DNA of 64,000 nucleotides from Artemisia argyi (taxonomy: Eukaryota > Streptophyta > Magnoliopsida > Asterales > Asteraceae): NCBI GenBank assembly GCA_030686995.1, contig JARVZY010002408.1, forward strand, positions 847,001-911,000, read 5' to 3'. Below are positions 12,228-24,231 of this stretch, one piece after another (the first letter of the stretch is position 1; each line of letters opens with the position of its first letter). The notes under the pieces were generated by a model that had not been told where the DNA came from, searched no databases, and worked only from the letters and a program-made list of their open reading frames with translations. The position numbers and the translations under genes were made by a program.

Positions 12228-12950
12228 GTTACTATCATTTTTTTTAATACCACGACACCTGCACAAGCAGGTTAAACTCCTTTTGTTTCGTACATCTGAT
12301 GTTCACAAAAATGGGTGAGTCTTTGTTTAGAAAATGTGTCAAAGGGATGGAAGTTGGTTCTCGATACCATGGTCTTAGTACACAAACAAGTGAACACTTG
12401 GACTCCTATTTGCTCCTCCTGTATCAAAAGCCACCAACTGTCACCAGATTTTGAATGTTAAAATTTTATTGGCTATTTTGGCCTTGTTTAGTTTAAGTCA
12501 AAAGAAGAATTTATGTGTTGCGTTAAATCCATGTGAGATTTGTTCTGGTATTTGGATTTCCTGCATAGTTGGGCCATCGCCCCTTTTATGAGTCCAAGGA
12601 GTCCAATTGTGTGTTCGCATTGGGCTACAGCCCATTTCTTTCTAAAAACAAATGCAACTCATGGGAGCATTCATATAATATAGTATGTATATATTTTTTT
12701 ACGTCAAAGTCTAATAGACGTGTTTGATATTTTGTACACGTTTTACTTATGTCTTATATCAAGTTTTTAAAAGAAAATACCTTATGCCTTAAAACTAAAT
12801 ATGCATTCGACGTGTTCCAAAACTATAAAAGCTAAACTTGTAACATACTCATATCACCTATCTAAATTGTAAATACTTGAATGGCATTTTATAAAAATCA
12901 AATTTTGTTTTTAAACTACCATTACTAAAACATTTTGTAACTTTTAATTA
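12228..12950. other. Unassigned sequence right of LTR B
   Basis: No confident gene. A 57-codon minus-strand open stretch near 12275-12450 has no recognisable motif. A TGTTAAAATT at 12455 could be one end of a copia LTR, but no matching partner or primer site was found. The sequence around 12560-12650 has GGGCCATCGCCC and GGGCTACAGCCC short palindromes. Confidence 0.3.
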
Positions 12951-14678
12951 TCACGTGGAACGCAAGCACGCATGCTTGAGTCGTGCCCATTTTCCCCAAG
13001 GAAAGTAAACATATACCTAGTTGACATTTATATTTGTTATAAACATCAATGATAAAGTTGATTACGATAAAGTAGAAACTAAACTATTTTTTTTTGTTAT
13101 TTTATGACTATGATAAATATACTTGCATACACACTTATTCTCATAAATTCTTTTAACCATAAGGTTTATATAATCCGACAACGCCTAACACATAATCGTT
13201 ATTTTCTTCGTACATCATCTTTCGGTTATTTTTCAAAACAAATGTTTATTCGTCCTCGAAATCCTTATCGTTGTATACTCATACACTTCCAAGAGCCAAT
13301 ACTTGCAAACACAAAGAACTGTTTTAAACTTAAATGCTGCCACACCAGCAACAATAACACAAACACTCTAAGACTTTTAAACTCGTTTAAACTTCATCGA
13401 GTCTCAAACACGAAACTGTAAACTAAACTTGCCATACTAATCTAGGTCGCGTGTGAGTGCCACACACTATCACTACCTGATACCTTACTCTATTCAGACT
13501 GCTTTATTGAGGTGAGTTCATGACCCCTATTTTACTTGTTTTATAACTGTTTTGGGGGAGAATACATGCTCGTTTTAAACTAAACTCGATGCTTGTTTTA
13601 TTTGAATGCGCAATACTTGATTGATTATTCAAATGCACCTATGTGTATATTGGTTGCATACTTGATTATTTTCTAACATACACAAGTGTTTTATAAACAT
13701 GCAACACACTTTATGAACTATTGCTATTATGCAACACACTTCATGAACTATTGATTTTATGCAACATACTTTATGAACTATTGCTTCTATGATACACACT
13801 CTATGAACTATTGCTTATATGCAAAACACTTTACAAATCATTGTTGTTACGCAAACACTTCTATTGAATGACAATTGCTTTTATGCAAACACTTTTATGG
13901 ACCACACTGAAACTTATGCTTTATTCACACTATTACGTGGATTAGCCTAAGACACTGAATCCCACAATGCCCAAACTCATGAACCGTCAATTTCTGCTGG
14001 GAAGCGCGAATGCTATAAATAGATATATTGGGGTTGACACCGCCGTTCGGTTTTGCCGGATAGGCAAACGCGAGCGTATAACATGTCGAAACACGAGTGT
14101 CACAGGATAGACACTTGCAAGGGCTTTATTTAATGTGCTTCTAGAGTATGCACACTGTCATGCTTCGGTTGCATGAACTTCGTGCTAGCGTAATAGACTA
14201 TTTACTAAGTGACATTATATTCGTTGTAATGATCACACACTCTACTCATGGTCCACAATTCTAATTTACTGTAAGGTAAACACTATTTTTCATGGCATTA
14301 TGAGCCATACCGCTGTCACAAAACTCTCTATTGAACTCACAATACTACTATTTTATTATAAACCTATGAACTCACCAACCTCGTGTTGACACTTTTTAGC
14401 ATGTATTTTCAGGTTTAAGGCGATAGCTAACTGTTGAAGGCTTTGGCATGGCATGGTCATAGACAACTCTGACATATATTTGGGACCGCTTAAACTCTTA
14501 TATGGGCCTTTATTTCCGCACTATTTTTGAACGATGTAAATTTGAATATTTTGGATAATGAAAGTTATTCTAAATGGTTGAGACAAAAACCGTTCTTTGT
14601 ACTTGTCTTATGATACCAATTAAGTAGCACCCCAATAACATATATGCTTCCGCTAGACCCGATTTTGGGGGTGTTACA
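12951..14678 (+). repeat. Degenerate LTR related to the Tekay-like LTR
   Basis: The 3' half aligns by eye with 4950-5841. Shared phrases include GAGAATACATGCTCGTTT, CACCAACCTCGTGTTGACAC and the terminal TTTTGGGGGTGTTACA ending at 14678. No primer site follows, so this is a solo or truncated LTR. The left edge was not resolved, and 12951 is only where resemblance becomes visible. Confidence 0.6.
13690..13905 (+). repeat. About 31-bp minisatellite
   Basis: Six or seven imperfect tandem units of the form ATGCAACACACTTTATGAAC followed by TATTGCTTT. The unit is unrelated to the array at the corresponding place in the LTR at 2359-5841. Confidence 0.8.
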
Positions 14679-16080
14679 GTTAGTGGCTTTGTGGAAAGCT
14701 TATATGTGTGTTCTAAGGTCCTTGGTTCTTGGTTACTGGCTGGAAGGCATTTGTAAGCTTGTTCTCACTTTTTTCATAATACTGTTCTATAGCTTATGTA
14801 GTGCTTATTTCTGTTTCCTTGTACTTATTGGGTGTTTACTAGTTAGAATATTGCTTAATATTAGTTGCTTGTTCAATAAAATCCTTGGTTGCTCATAATT
14901 TAGATTTCACTGCCTAAATTGCTTAATATTTAGTTCTAAGTTTTAGTTGTTAATATTGGAATTCTTGTGCACACATAAGTCCATTTTGTCATATTAAAAC
15001 CTTTTGAGTCTATATCATGGCCTGAATTAGTGTTTAACTTAAGAAATCATAATACTAGTTAGATACAAGAGTGTTTGGTATTGCTGATCTATTTGTGTTC
15101 TAGTAAGTTTCAGTTGTTGATAGTTTTCAAAACCTGTTACACTAGGTCTTATTAGGTTAATAAAACCATATAAATCAATGTCTATTCATAAGAAAGTGAA
15201 AATCATGCTTTAATCCATAGTTTTATCTAGTATTGGGATTTTTTGGTTGCATAAGCTTAGATTTTGATGCATAAGTATAATACATAGCTTATTTCAGTCT
15301 CATATTAACTTATCACTACATTTTCAGTCATTAGGATCAAATCAAAGTTCACCAAAGTCAAAGTTTTCAAGAAACTTAAAAACTCAAATTCCATAGGTTT
15401 AACAGAAATTCCAAAATTGCTAGATTTTTCATGCACTCATCTTTCAACCTTTTGACTTGAATCTTTTTGGAAAATCAAGCTTAACAGCTCAGCTTTCAAA
15501 CCTATAATTTTGCTTATTTTTAGGGTTTTTCTAAAGTACTTATTCATTAGCTTTTTGTGGCCTGTTTGCACCAAGACCTCCCCTGTACCAGGGTGATAGG
15601 CCTGATTTCATAAGCTCCCATAGAGCTTATCTTTGAGCTTAAGATCCCAACCCCTGGCTTTTTGAGAAGCTCATTAAGCCACTTTGTCATACCAGTGCTT
15701 ATTTTGGGATTTGAACCCTTTGCCCATAGCTTATTGTAGCCTGCTAGTTACCATGACCATTCTTGCTGATTCATTAGCAGGAATCCAAGCCATATTCACA
15801 AGCTCATAGCTGGCTTATTTCTAGACACCAGGGCCTTATTCTTGGCTTATTGGAAAGCCCACAACCCAGCTTATTAGGTCAACCCTTAATTTGGACCCCT
15901 GACCTCTCCTGTGGGCCCCACATAGGCCTGCAGTTGGCCATTTTGGCCTGTCTTAGTATCATATTTTGGATTTTGCTTAATTGCTTATTGTAGTTTATTC
16001 CTGTGGTTTAATTCTTTCTGTTAGCTTATTTTAGAGTGCTTTAAGTCTCTATTAGCTTATTCCTTCAGTTTTTTTAATGA
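14679..16080 (+). repeat. Fragment of an Athila-type LTR interior
   Basis: Rich in GCTTATT, AGCTTATT and GGGACCCAC-like phrases, with the same succession of sequence types as the inner Athila LTR around 38600-40100 (for example GTCAAAGTTTTC followed by pyrimidine-rich ACCCC stretches). No termini or primer site are visible, and no gene. Assignment is by composition and phrase similarity. Confidence 0.45.
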
Positions 16081-17000
16081 TCCGGATCATAACGACCCGG
16101 GAACACACTGTGCTTACATCAGATCATAAATTGATCTCTCATCTCCCACTCAGGATTGACCTGTTGACCAAACTCACTTGGTTGACTTAAGGACTGACCG
16201 TCTGGGAGGAGTCAACACTCAAACTTTAAAACTATTCCTCACTTTGGATAATTGATAATTAGTTCAAAAACCTTCAATCCTCATAATTACACGAAACCCT
16301 TCATGCACTAAATTATCTCTAACACACAACTAGGATCATCCAAACTAGTAATCTAGAACTTCGTTACCTCAACCGCGTTAGAGATCTCCACCAACAATCC
16401 TGTTAGGATTACATGCACATTTTCTTTTTCTCTTTTGAAATATATCATGCATCTCAGTGTCAGTGCAAATGATATATTAATCTAAACCATCTTTCCCCGC
16501 CTTTCTTTAAAGGTCAAAACCAACACTTTCCCATCTTATGGAATCATTTCCATTCGCATCTAGGTGCATATCGTTTTCATTTTCTATTTTTTTTTCTTCT
16601 ATCGAGTCTGCTTTATGGCATGACTTGTCATAATAGTAATCATTTAGAGTATGTCTTATCAACAAACCATCCTTAACACCAATCATCTTAGGTAGATGAT
16701 TATGTCGTTCAAAAGGTTTGTTAGAACTTTCCTTCCCAATGACAACTTGGAAGAAGTCATTTTGTGTGTCAGTCAACGAACGAATCTCGTTCTTGTTAGT
16801 GTGATTGATTGAACAATTACACCTTAGGTTGTTGGTCGGTTGTGGCACTCAAGTATCTTTGAATTGCAATATACATTCATCTTTTTGTGTCGCTTAACTT
16901 TCTTGGGCTTTCTTTTAGGCTGTGTCACTCACATAGTTTAACCATTGCATGTTTTGCTATATATATTCTATCCCTATAATGTTGCTCCTATACTCTTATA
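16081..17000. other. Unassigned region with one minus-strand open frame
   Basis: Minus-strand codons from 16848 to 16507 encode 113 residues, hydrophilic, beginning MPQPTNNLRCNCSINHTN and ending in an acidic stretch (EEKKIENEND). I do not recognise it. It could be a gene fragment or chance. Sequence around 16140-16215 has TTGACC/GGTTGAC phrases like those at Athila LTR 3' ends, but no primer site follows. Confidence 0.3.
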
Positions 17001-17844
17001 TATTATGCTGCACGAAGCAAATCCTTGATGTAGGAAAAGCCTTTGTAAGAATTTGATCCATGGATCCGTTAGATACAAAGGTAAATAAATAAGGGGATTC
17101 AATTACCATAGGGGAGCATTGAGCTAGGGGAGCTCGGAGGTATTTGAATACATAGCTCAGAGTCATCTTCACAAGTGGTGATAGAAGACTTCATTGGGAT
17201 GATGCAAGCTCGCCTTTCTGAGGAGAAAGGATAGTAGTGCAATAAAGGGAGTAGGGAATGAATTCAAGGGAGAGCTCGAGGCAACTACCTTTTTGCTTCC
17301 ACAAAAGGAGGAGAAGAGTGTAAACGGGTAACTTTTACATTTTACTATGTATCACGGTTTACATATTTGTCATCATCAAAAGGGGGAAATTGTTAGTGCA
17401 AATATTATGATATTTAAACTTAACGGTTTCTTTGGTTTTAATGATGACAAACATGTAACTTGTAATGCATAACTTAAAATACACAAGTTACTTGTTTACA
17501 CAAATCATCAATGCATACTTACATCAACATCTCTCGACATCTCAAGCATGCTTCAACAAAGTCGTAGATTCCCATCCCGATGTAAATCACTCAAGGTATG
17601 GACAAACAAATCAACTACTTGACAAATGATCAAAGGATTATATTTTTCTAAACTTCACATTCTTAATGTGACAAAACATTTTTTCAAAAATACATTTTAC
17701 AAAGTATTTTTGAATTATAAAGAAACATTTTATTTCAGAAAATCATTTCAAAAATCCCAACAGCCAAATTTTTACCTAAATCAACTCCAAACTCCCCCAA
17801 ATAAACTTTCACCACTAAAAATAAAATTTGGAGCTTCTCTGTCT

Positions 17845-17898
17845 GGGACGGTACCACTATATTTAGTGGTACCATCAGGTATTTAGTGGTACCGTCCC
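17845..17898. repeat. 15-bp perfect inverted repeat in the LTR promoter
   Basis: GGGACGGTACCACTA (17845-17859) is exactly inverted at 17884-17898, and a third TAGTGGTACC (17864-17873) lies between them. The arms sit about 30 bases upstream of the TATA box. Confidence 0.85.
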
Positions 17899-17925
17899 CC
17901 TGTAACGGTCATTTTTCTCTTTGCC

Positions 17926-17934
17926 TATAAATAA
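17926..17934 (+). promoter_or_regulatory. TATA box of the Sirevirus-like LTR
   Basis: TATAAATAA in the context TGCCTATAAATAATGG, in the middle of the LTR downstream of the inverted repeat. This is the usual place for the U3 promoter. Confidence 0.55.
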
Positions 17935-19905
17935 TGGATCATTGTGATCTTGGAGATCTCTTGTAGATAGTGAGCTTGTGTGTTGCTCAAGTGGATCAAG
18001 GGTACATCGGGTAGATCGTGTATGATGTGTTGATTGCGTGATTAGTAAGTATCGAGTAGATCGTGAGTAGATCGTGTAGATCGTGTGTAGATCATGTGGA
18101 TCTAGCTCGTTTGATTTGTGAGGATCGGGTAGATCTTGGTAGATTGGTACTAGCTAAGATTAGTACCCGACATTTAGCTTAGTGTCGGAAAATAATGTAA
18201 GAGACGTTGTATGGTTTTCTCCGCCAAGAATGGAGCTTGTTGATTAGTGAAGTAACTCTCGAGTTGGGTACTCGAGGATTAGGGCGAAGAGGAGCTTCGT
18301 GACCGAACCACTATAAATCCTCGTGTCCGGGTTTGTGTTTTCTTTACTTATCTCTCTACGTTTACTTTCTCATTTATCGCTTTACATTTATATCTTGCGT
18401 AGCATTTAGTCTTGAGTAGTTTGTTGCTTATATTGTGTTAGTTTTGTTTTGTGTTTTGGCATGTTATTTATAATATGTCTAAGTTTGTGTTGTTGTGATA
18501 TGCCTTACTTGATGCTTTATATTATTACTAGTTCTTAAAAGACTTGTATTGACACTTTTCATATTACATCAAACTTGATTGGTCATTTGATACAAAAGTT
18601 TTAAGTTTTTAAATGGAAACATATTCACCCCCCACCCTCTACGGTTTCCACATATCCCCTACCAACATACATTTGATTCTTAGAAAGAACAAACTTATCA
18701 GACTCAAAAACAAGACGAAAACCAAACTTGTTCAACAGCCAACCAGACACAAGATTCTTACGAATCTCTGGAACATACAAGACATTTGTTAACTTGAGCT
18801 CTTTCTCGGATGTCATCTTCAAGATTACATCTCTTTCGCCCCTGATATCAGCAGTTGCAGAGTTACCCATGTACAGCTTCTCCCCATTGTTAACCGCTCT
18901 GAATGAGTGAAACATACTCTTATCAGCACACACATGATAGGTAGCCCCAATATTAACCCACCATTCCCTGTTGTTGAAACCTACCAGGTTAACTTCAAAG
19001 ATCATGGCAATGACATCAGAAACCATAGCAATCATGTCCACATCATTCACCATATTTGCCTCGCGTGGAGTCACCCGCTTCGGCATCCTACAGTTAGCAG
19101 CACGGTGACCTGGCTGGTCACAGTTAAAACACACCCCTTGGAACTTCTGTTTCACAATTGCAGCTTTAGGAGCAAGGTACTCAGACTTCCCTTTGCTCTT
19201 CTTGTCATTCTTTCCTTTGCCCTTGCCTTTTCCCTTGACATGAGACTTTGAAGATGACGAAGCATGCTCAACCATATTTGCCTTGGCAGAATCAGGCGTA
19301 TAAGTGTTTTTCTAAGCCAACTTGTTGTCCTCTTCAATACGAAGATGAACAACCAAGTCTTCAACACTCATATCCTTTCGCTTATGCTTCATGTAGTTCT
19401 TAAATTCTACCCAGCTTGGAGGTAACTTTTCAATGAGAGTAGCAACTTGAAAAGTTTACTCAAAGGCATTCCTTCAGCATGAATGTCGTGTAGCAAAATC
19501 TGCAGATCTTGAACCTGACTCATCACGTTCTTTGAATCATCCATCTTGGAATCCAAAAATGAGATACCATGAACTTCTTTGTACCAGAATCCTCAGTTTT
19601 GTACTTGCGTTCCAATGACTTCCATAATTCTTTGGCAGTCTTGGTCTTGCAGTACACGTTATACAAAGAGTCCACCAAACCATTCAGAACATAATTGTGA
19701 CACAAAAAGTTTGAATGTTTCCATGCTTCCAAGGCTTGAACAACCTGTTGATTAGAGGATTGACCTTCTGTAGGAGGTTCTACGTGAGGTGGATTCTCTT
19801 TTAAGAGCCGCGCAAGGTTCAAAGTAGTGAGATAGGAAAACATCTTCTGTTGCCACCTTTTAAAATTCTGCCAATTGAATTTCTCTAGTTTCTCAGCATG
19901 ATTAG

Positions 19906-21342
19906 TGATACGTGGGAATTGCACAAGGCTTTACCACTCGAGGGATCTCGAGAAGCTTACAACCCCTACTAGGCAGTGTACCTGATCGTTGTAGTATAGT
20001 ATAGTGACAAGTACCGGGGGATTGATCGTTCAACTCAGGAATAGTGTCGCTAGGATTAGAAAGTCTCCTAAAAAACTAGGTCTAGAGGTGAGGGGTGATT
20101 CTTTTTGTATTTTTATGTTTTATAAAAGCAATTAAAAATCTCGGGTTTTGGAAGAGTGGGCGGAATTAGTTGCTAGCCAACTAACCCAGTAACTAAAGAT
20201 GCAATCAAAATAAAATAACAGAAATGAAAATAAATCTAATTATACTAATTTGGTGTAAACAATGATGGGGAAAGTTGTATTTACTTAGGTTTCATTACTC
20301 CCTAGATATCTTTTACAGGTTGACAGCTTGTTACAATTGCATGGATGACAGGTCATATTCCTTAATACTAGTCGTAGGGTTGTGTATAATATTCCTAACT
20401 CTATAGGATCCTACTTCACTCCTATGTCGAGCCGTTAGAAGCTCCTAACATGGGATCATTAGAATTCTCCTATGCATTAAATACTACCAAATATCGTAGT
20501 ACACCTCCGATCATGTTTCTTAAGACATTCAAGCAAGTTACCAAAGGAAGTCTGCCAGTTTTCTTAAGTCTAACATCGAATACAATCATCCGTAACAACT
20601 ATAAACAAGCAATCAACCCATAATTAACATCTAGGTTTCACTACATCTAAGCAAACACAAAAGAGATCTAGCCGAGCATGTTAAATTGAAGACAAGCATA
20701 AGATATATTCAAGCAACACATAGACATATTGATTGAATTGAAAGAGTACTTATTTCAATTAGAACATGGAAGTTTCAAAGGGTTGAAACCCTTGAAAAAG
20801 CTGGAAAATTTGACCTAGGGTTTTTCCCTCAAAGTTGCACACTAATGAATAAAATTTGGAAAACTATATATAGATAATACAGGGTGACGGCGTCATGTGT
20901 AAACATGTGACGCCATCAAATCGCCGCCTATGATGAAATCGGATTGCCTAGATCCACTTTTGACGCCGTCATGTGTAAATTTCTTCTGGGCCGTCACTAA
21001 TACATGGACCATGACAGCCTTGGGTGACGCCGTCATCTCCTATGCACAAAACTCTTCTGGATCGTCATGGGTATTGTCCACATCCACCTCTTGTATTACT
21101 CTTGACGCCGTCATTAAGAAGCATGTGACGCCGTCAAGTACTATTCCCAGCAAGGAAAATTAAGACTTTGCCGCTTTCTTCACTTTTATGCTTCAAAAAC
21201 GTCCAAAATGCTTCCTTTTCCAAATTTCACTCCAAAAGTACCTAAAATGACAAAAGGAATGATTTAGGGCAATATTTGATCAAATAATCTCGACTTCAGG
21301 CTTAAATGACCCCTTAAAAATGGTTCATTTTTCGCCTCATCA
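19906..21342 (-). repeat. Solo LTR (1,437 bp) inserted in copia gag
   Basis: Begins TGATACGTGGG and ends GCCTCATCA on the plus strand (TG...CA), flanked by the direct repeat ATTAG at 19901-19905 and 21343-21347. Removing it with one repeat rejoins gag codons in frame. A phrase near 19975-20025 (GATCGTTGTAGTATAGTATA, then GACAAGTACC), which in Athila/Tat-like LTRs lies near the 3' end, suggests minus orientation. There are no internal genes; the LTR holds six TGACGCCGTCA-type motifs. Confidence 0.82.
20885..21136. promoter_or_regulatory. Six TGACGNCGTCA imperfect palindromes
   Basis: Copies at 20885-20895, 20908-20918, 20961-20971, 21025-21035, 21103-21113 and 21126-21136; four are exactly TGACGCCGTCA. 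The first and last pairs have the same 23-base spacing. TGACG is the half-site known for plant TGA-class bZIP factors, but binding here is inference. Confidence 0.6.
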
Positions 21343-22659
21343 ATTAGCAACCATGTTGGTAACTGGCGCACCAGGTACATTTACACTAGTATTCACAAGA
21401 GTAGTGACAATTGTCATCCTGAAAATTCACCAAACACAAACAGTTAAGTCAACTGTTATACAATCGCTATCTAAGAAATTCTATCTTGATTTCTTAAAGC
21501 TTGTACCGAATCTGCTTCAAAGAAATTCTATCTTGGTTTCAATGAATCTAGATTTAAATAAATCGAATAAGAGACTAAATTAAATAGATCAGTTTAACAG
21601 AAACTCAATCTTGGTTCCAATATAAACTGATAAACTAACTGCTTTAAAATCATTTTAGATCTATACACCAAATCTGTAATTAAATCTATTTAATTAAAAC
21701 TGATTTTTAAAGAAACTCAACAAGTTTTCGACAGAAAACAGTTTACGAAATCTGTTAAAAATAATAATCCGATTTAACAAGTGTTTTAAATTTGGTTAAA
21801 CTGAATCTGTTTTAAGATTGTGGGAAACGGTGTACACTTTTTATTAATAAATCAGATTACAATAAGTAAATAACAGAAATTAAAATACAGACAGAATGGT
21901 GTAGAAGTAGAAGACAGACACTATTCAAAAGAAAATAAATAAAGCAGTAAAGGTCGTGGAATGAGGCTCGTGTTAAAATCGATTCCCTTAAAACAGATTC
22001 GCCGTCTGTTTCTTAGGGTACAACGTCCAAAGCTGTTGTACAACCGGACCTGACAAACTTGTCTGAAAGATTACGGAAAGCTTAGTGTTTTTTATCAAAG
22101 AGATTGTTGGAATATTGCTGCTCTGGAGCTACGTTTTCTGTATCAAAACTGAATGAGAATATGACAATACTTATAGCATAAATGTGTCTTGTTCTCCAAG
22201 ACTAAATATTAGTCATCTTAAACAAAATCTGTTATAATAAAAACAGATTTTTCGTATATTGTTTTACATAAACATTATTCTGTATAACTTGTCCATTAAG
22301 TTCAAATATATTCCTAAAATAGATTTACAGAATATTTGGAAAAGAATAACGTGAACTGGCAGCAAAAAGATACGCACGTATTGGCCTAGAAATCCCACTG
22401 TCTGCACCCCCTGCGCGCGCGCACGTAGGAGTAGGAGCATAGCTCATCTAAAGGAATTTGAAAGCCAATACAAAGATTTCAATATATATATGCTTTCATT
22501 TCATTCTTTAGGCGATGTGGGATATTGCCATTTTCCATATTTTGTGTTCCACTTTGTGACACGATATCTCATTCATTTTTACTCCATTTTGGACATACTT
22601 TAGCTCGTTGTGAAGCTCTCTTGGAGGTGAACAAAACGCCCCCAACCAACATAAATATA

Positions 22660-23442
<783 letters not shown>

Positions 23443-24231
23443 TGTTGGAATTATATAATTATGACATGCATATAAATAAACCAATAACATCAAGTAAGAA
23501 TATGCGGAAGCATTATAACAAGATCATATAACATGTAATTAATTAATCAATAATAAATAGTAAACATACCTTTGTGATTCTAGGCCGAACAAGAATCAAT
23601 ATGCAATCTTCAATATATGAACCCTAATTAGGGTTTATGTGGATTGTAAGAATAACCCCTTACCCTTTTGTTATTCAATCCAAGATATAACCAATAGTGT
23701 GGTTATATCACGTTCTTGTACACACGTACTAATTCAAGTAAAAGATTATGCAAGTAATTAAAACACAAAATGATTTGAGCTTTATAAAAATTGAATCCCT
23801 TTCTAAAAGGGTTTGATGGATCAATTACAGAGACAAGAAAAGGAGAGAAAAACACCAAGAACTATGTGTACAAGAGATGAGAAACAATGAATCTTGGGTT
23901 TGTATTTATAGTGTATGATTACTTGGAGTCCAAGGCACAAAGGAGGTGCCCCCTTTGTCTTGGCCGATCGGTTTAGGAACTCCCCTAGGGATTCCGGAAC
24001 CTTCTTAACTTTCCAATAATTCATACATTAAACTTTCCTTATTTTCGTCTAACAGTCGTTAGCCATTCTCCGTTAAATACTAACGGTCGTTACTCATTTT
24101 ATGTTTATTAATAATTATATATAACATTTATAAATAATTATTCATTTACTCTTCATACGTAAAGTGTGCAATCCCTTGATCTCGAGTTCAATCCTAACAC
24201 ACCACTATTAATTTATGTACATAAACTAACA
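23443..24231 (-). repeat. Left LTR (3' LTR in element orientation), 789 bp
   Basis: TGTTGGAATTAT...ATAAACTAACA on the plus strand. It matches 26503-27293 with only scattered substitutions and small indels, so the insertion is fairly young. Confidence 0.85.

Larger units (their letters stand above)
17001..18650 (+). mobile_element. 3' end of a Sirevirus-like copia element
   Basis: A short piece of non-coding interior is followed by a purine tract (AAAGGGGGAAAT, 17379-17390) and a complete LTR (17391-18650). The 5' part of the element is missing. The left limit 17001 is approximate. On the right it interrupts the copia protease region at 18651, so it inserted into, or was joined to, that older element. 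Confidence 0.65.
17391..18650 (+). repeat. 3' LTR, Sirevirus-like (1,260 bp)
   Basis: Starts TGTTAGTGCAAATATTATG after the purine tract and ends near ATTCACCCCCCACCCTCTAC plus GGTTTCCA, a phrase typical of Sirevirus-like LTR ends. A TATA box (TATAAATAA) lies at 17926-17934, preceded by a 15-bp inverted repeat. Downstream, 18015-18140 holds many GTAGATCGTG repeats. The exact 3' base (18650 or 18652) is uncertain because both give a terminal CA. Confidence 0.7.
18651..21417 (-). pseudogene. Copia gag-protease, fragmented
   Basis: Gag begins at ATG 21417 (MTIVTTLVNTSVNVPGAPVT), is cut after codon VAN by the solo LTR, and resumes at 19905 with HAEKLEKFNWQNFKRWQQKM, the gag-polypeptide (UBN2-type) domain of copia elements. 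Frameshifts occur near 19530-19560 and 19290-19460. From 19275 the frame gives a Lys/Gly-rich linker, then the zinc knuckle CFNCDQPGHRAANC, then the protease start WWVNIGATYHVC. Related elements have D-[ST]-G-A there, so the catalytic Asp is replaced by Asn and the next residue by Ile. The frame then reaches KNQMYVGRGY and runs into the inserted LTR. Gag would coat the element RNA and protease would process the polyprotein. Here it is plainly inactive. Confidence 0.85.
18651..22500 (-). mobile_element. Decayed Ty1/copia element, minus strand
   Basis: From right to left on the minus strand: a probable 5' LTR and leader (about 22500-21418, with a possible TATA box near 22170), gag starting at 21417, then zinc knuckle and protease ending at 18651, where the Sirevirus-like LTR cuts it. 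RT and integrase are absent. Gag is split by a solo LTR (19906-21342). The LTR edges and primer site were not resolved; leader sequence contains repeated CAGATT/AATCTG phrases. Confidence 0.65.

Noticed and set aside
13690..13905. CRISPR-like regular repeats
   Set aside because: Units are imperfect and contiguous without unique spacers, inside a plant LTR. The same applies to 44000-44480 and 34735-35170.
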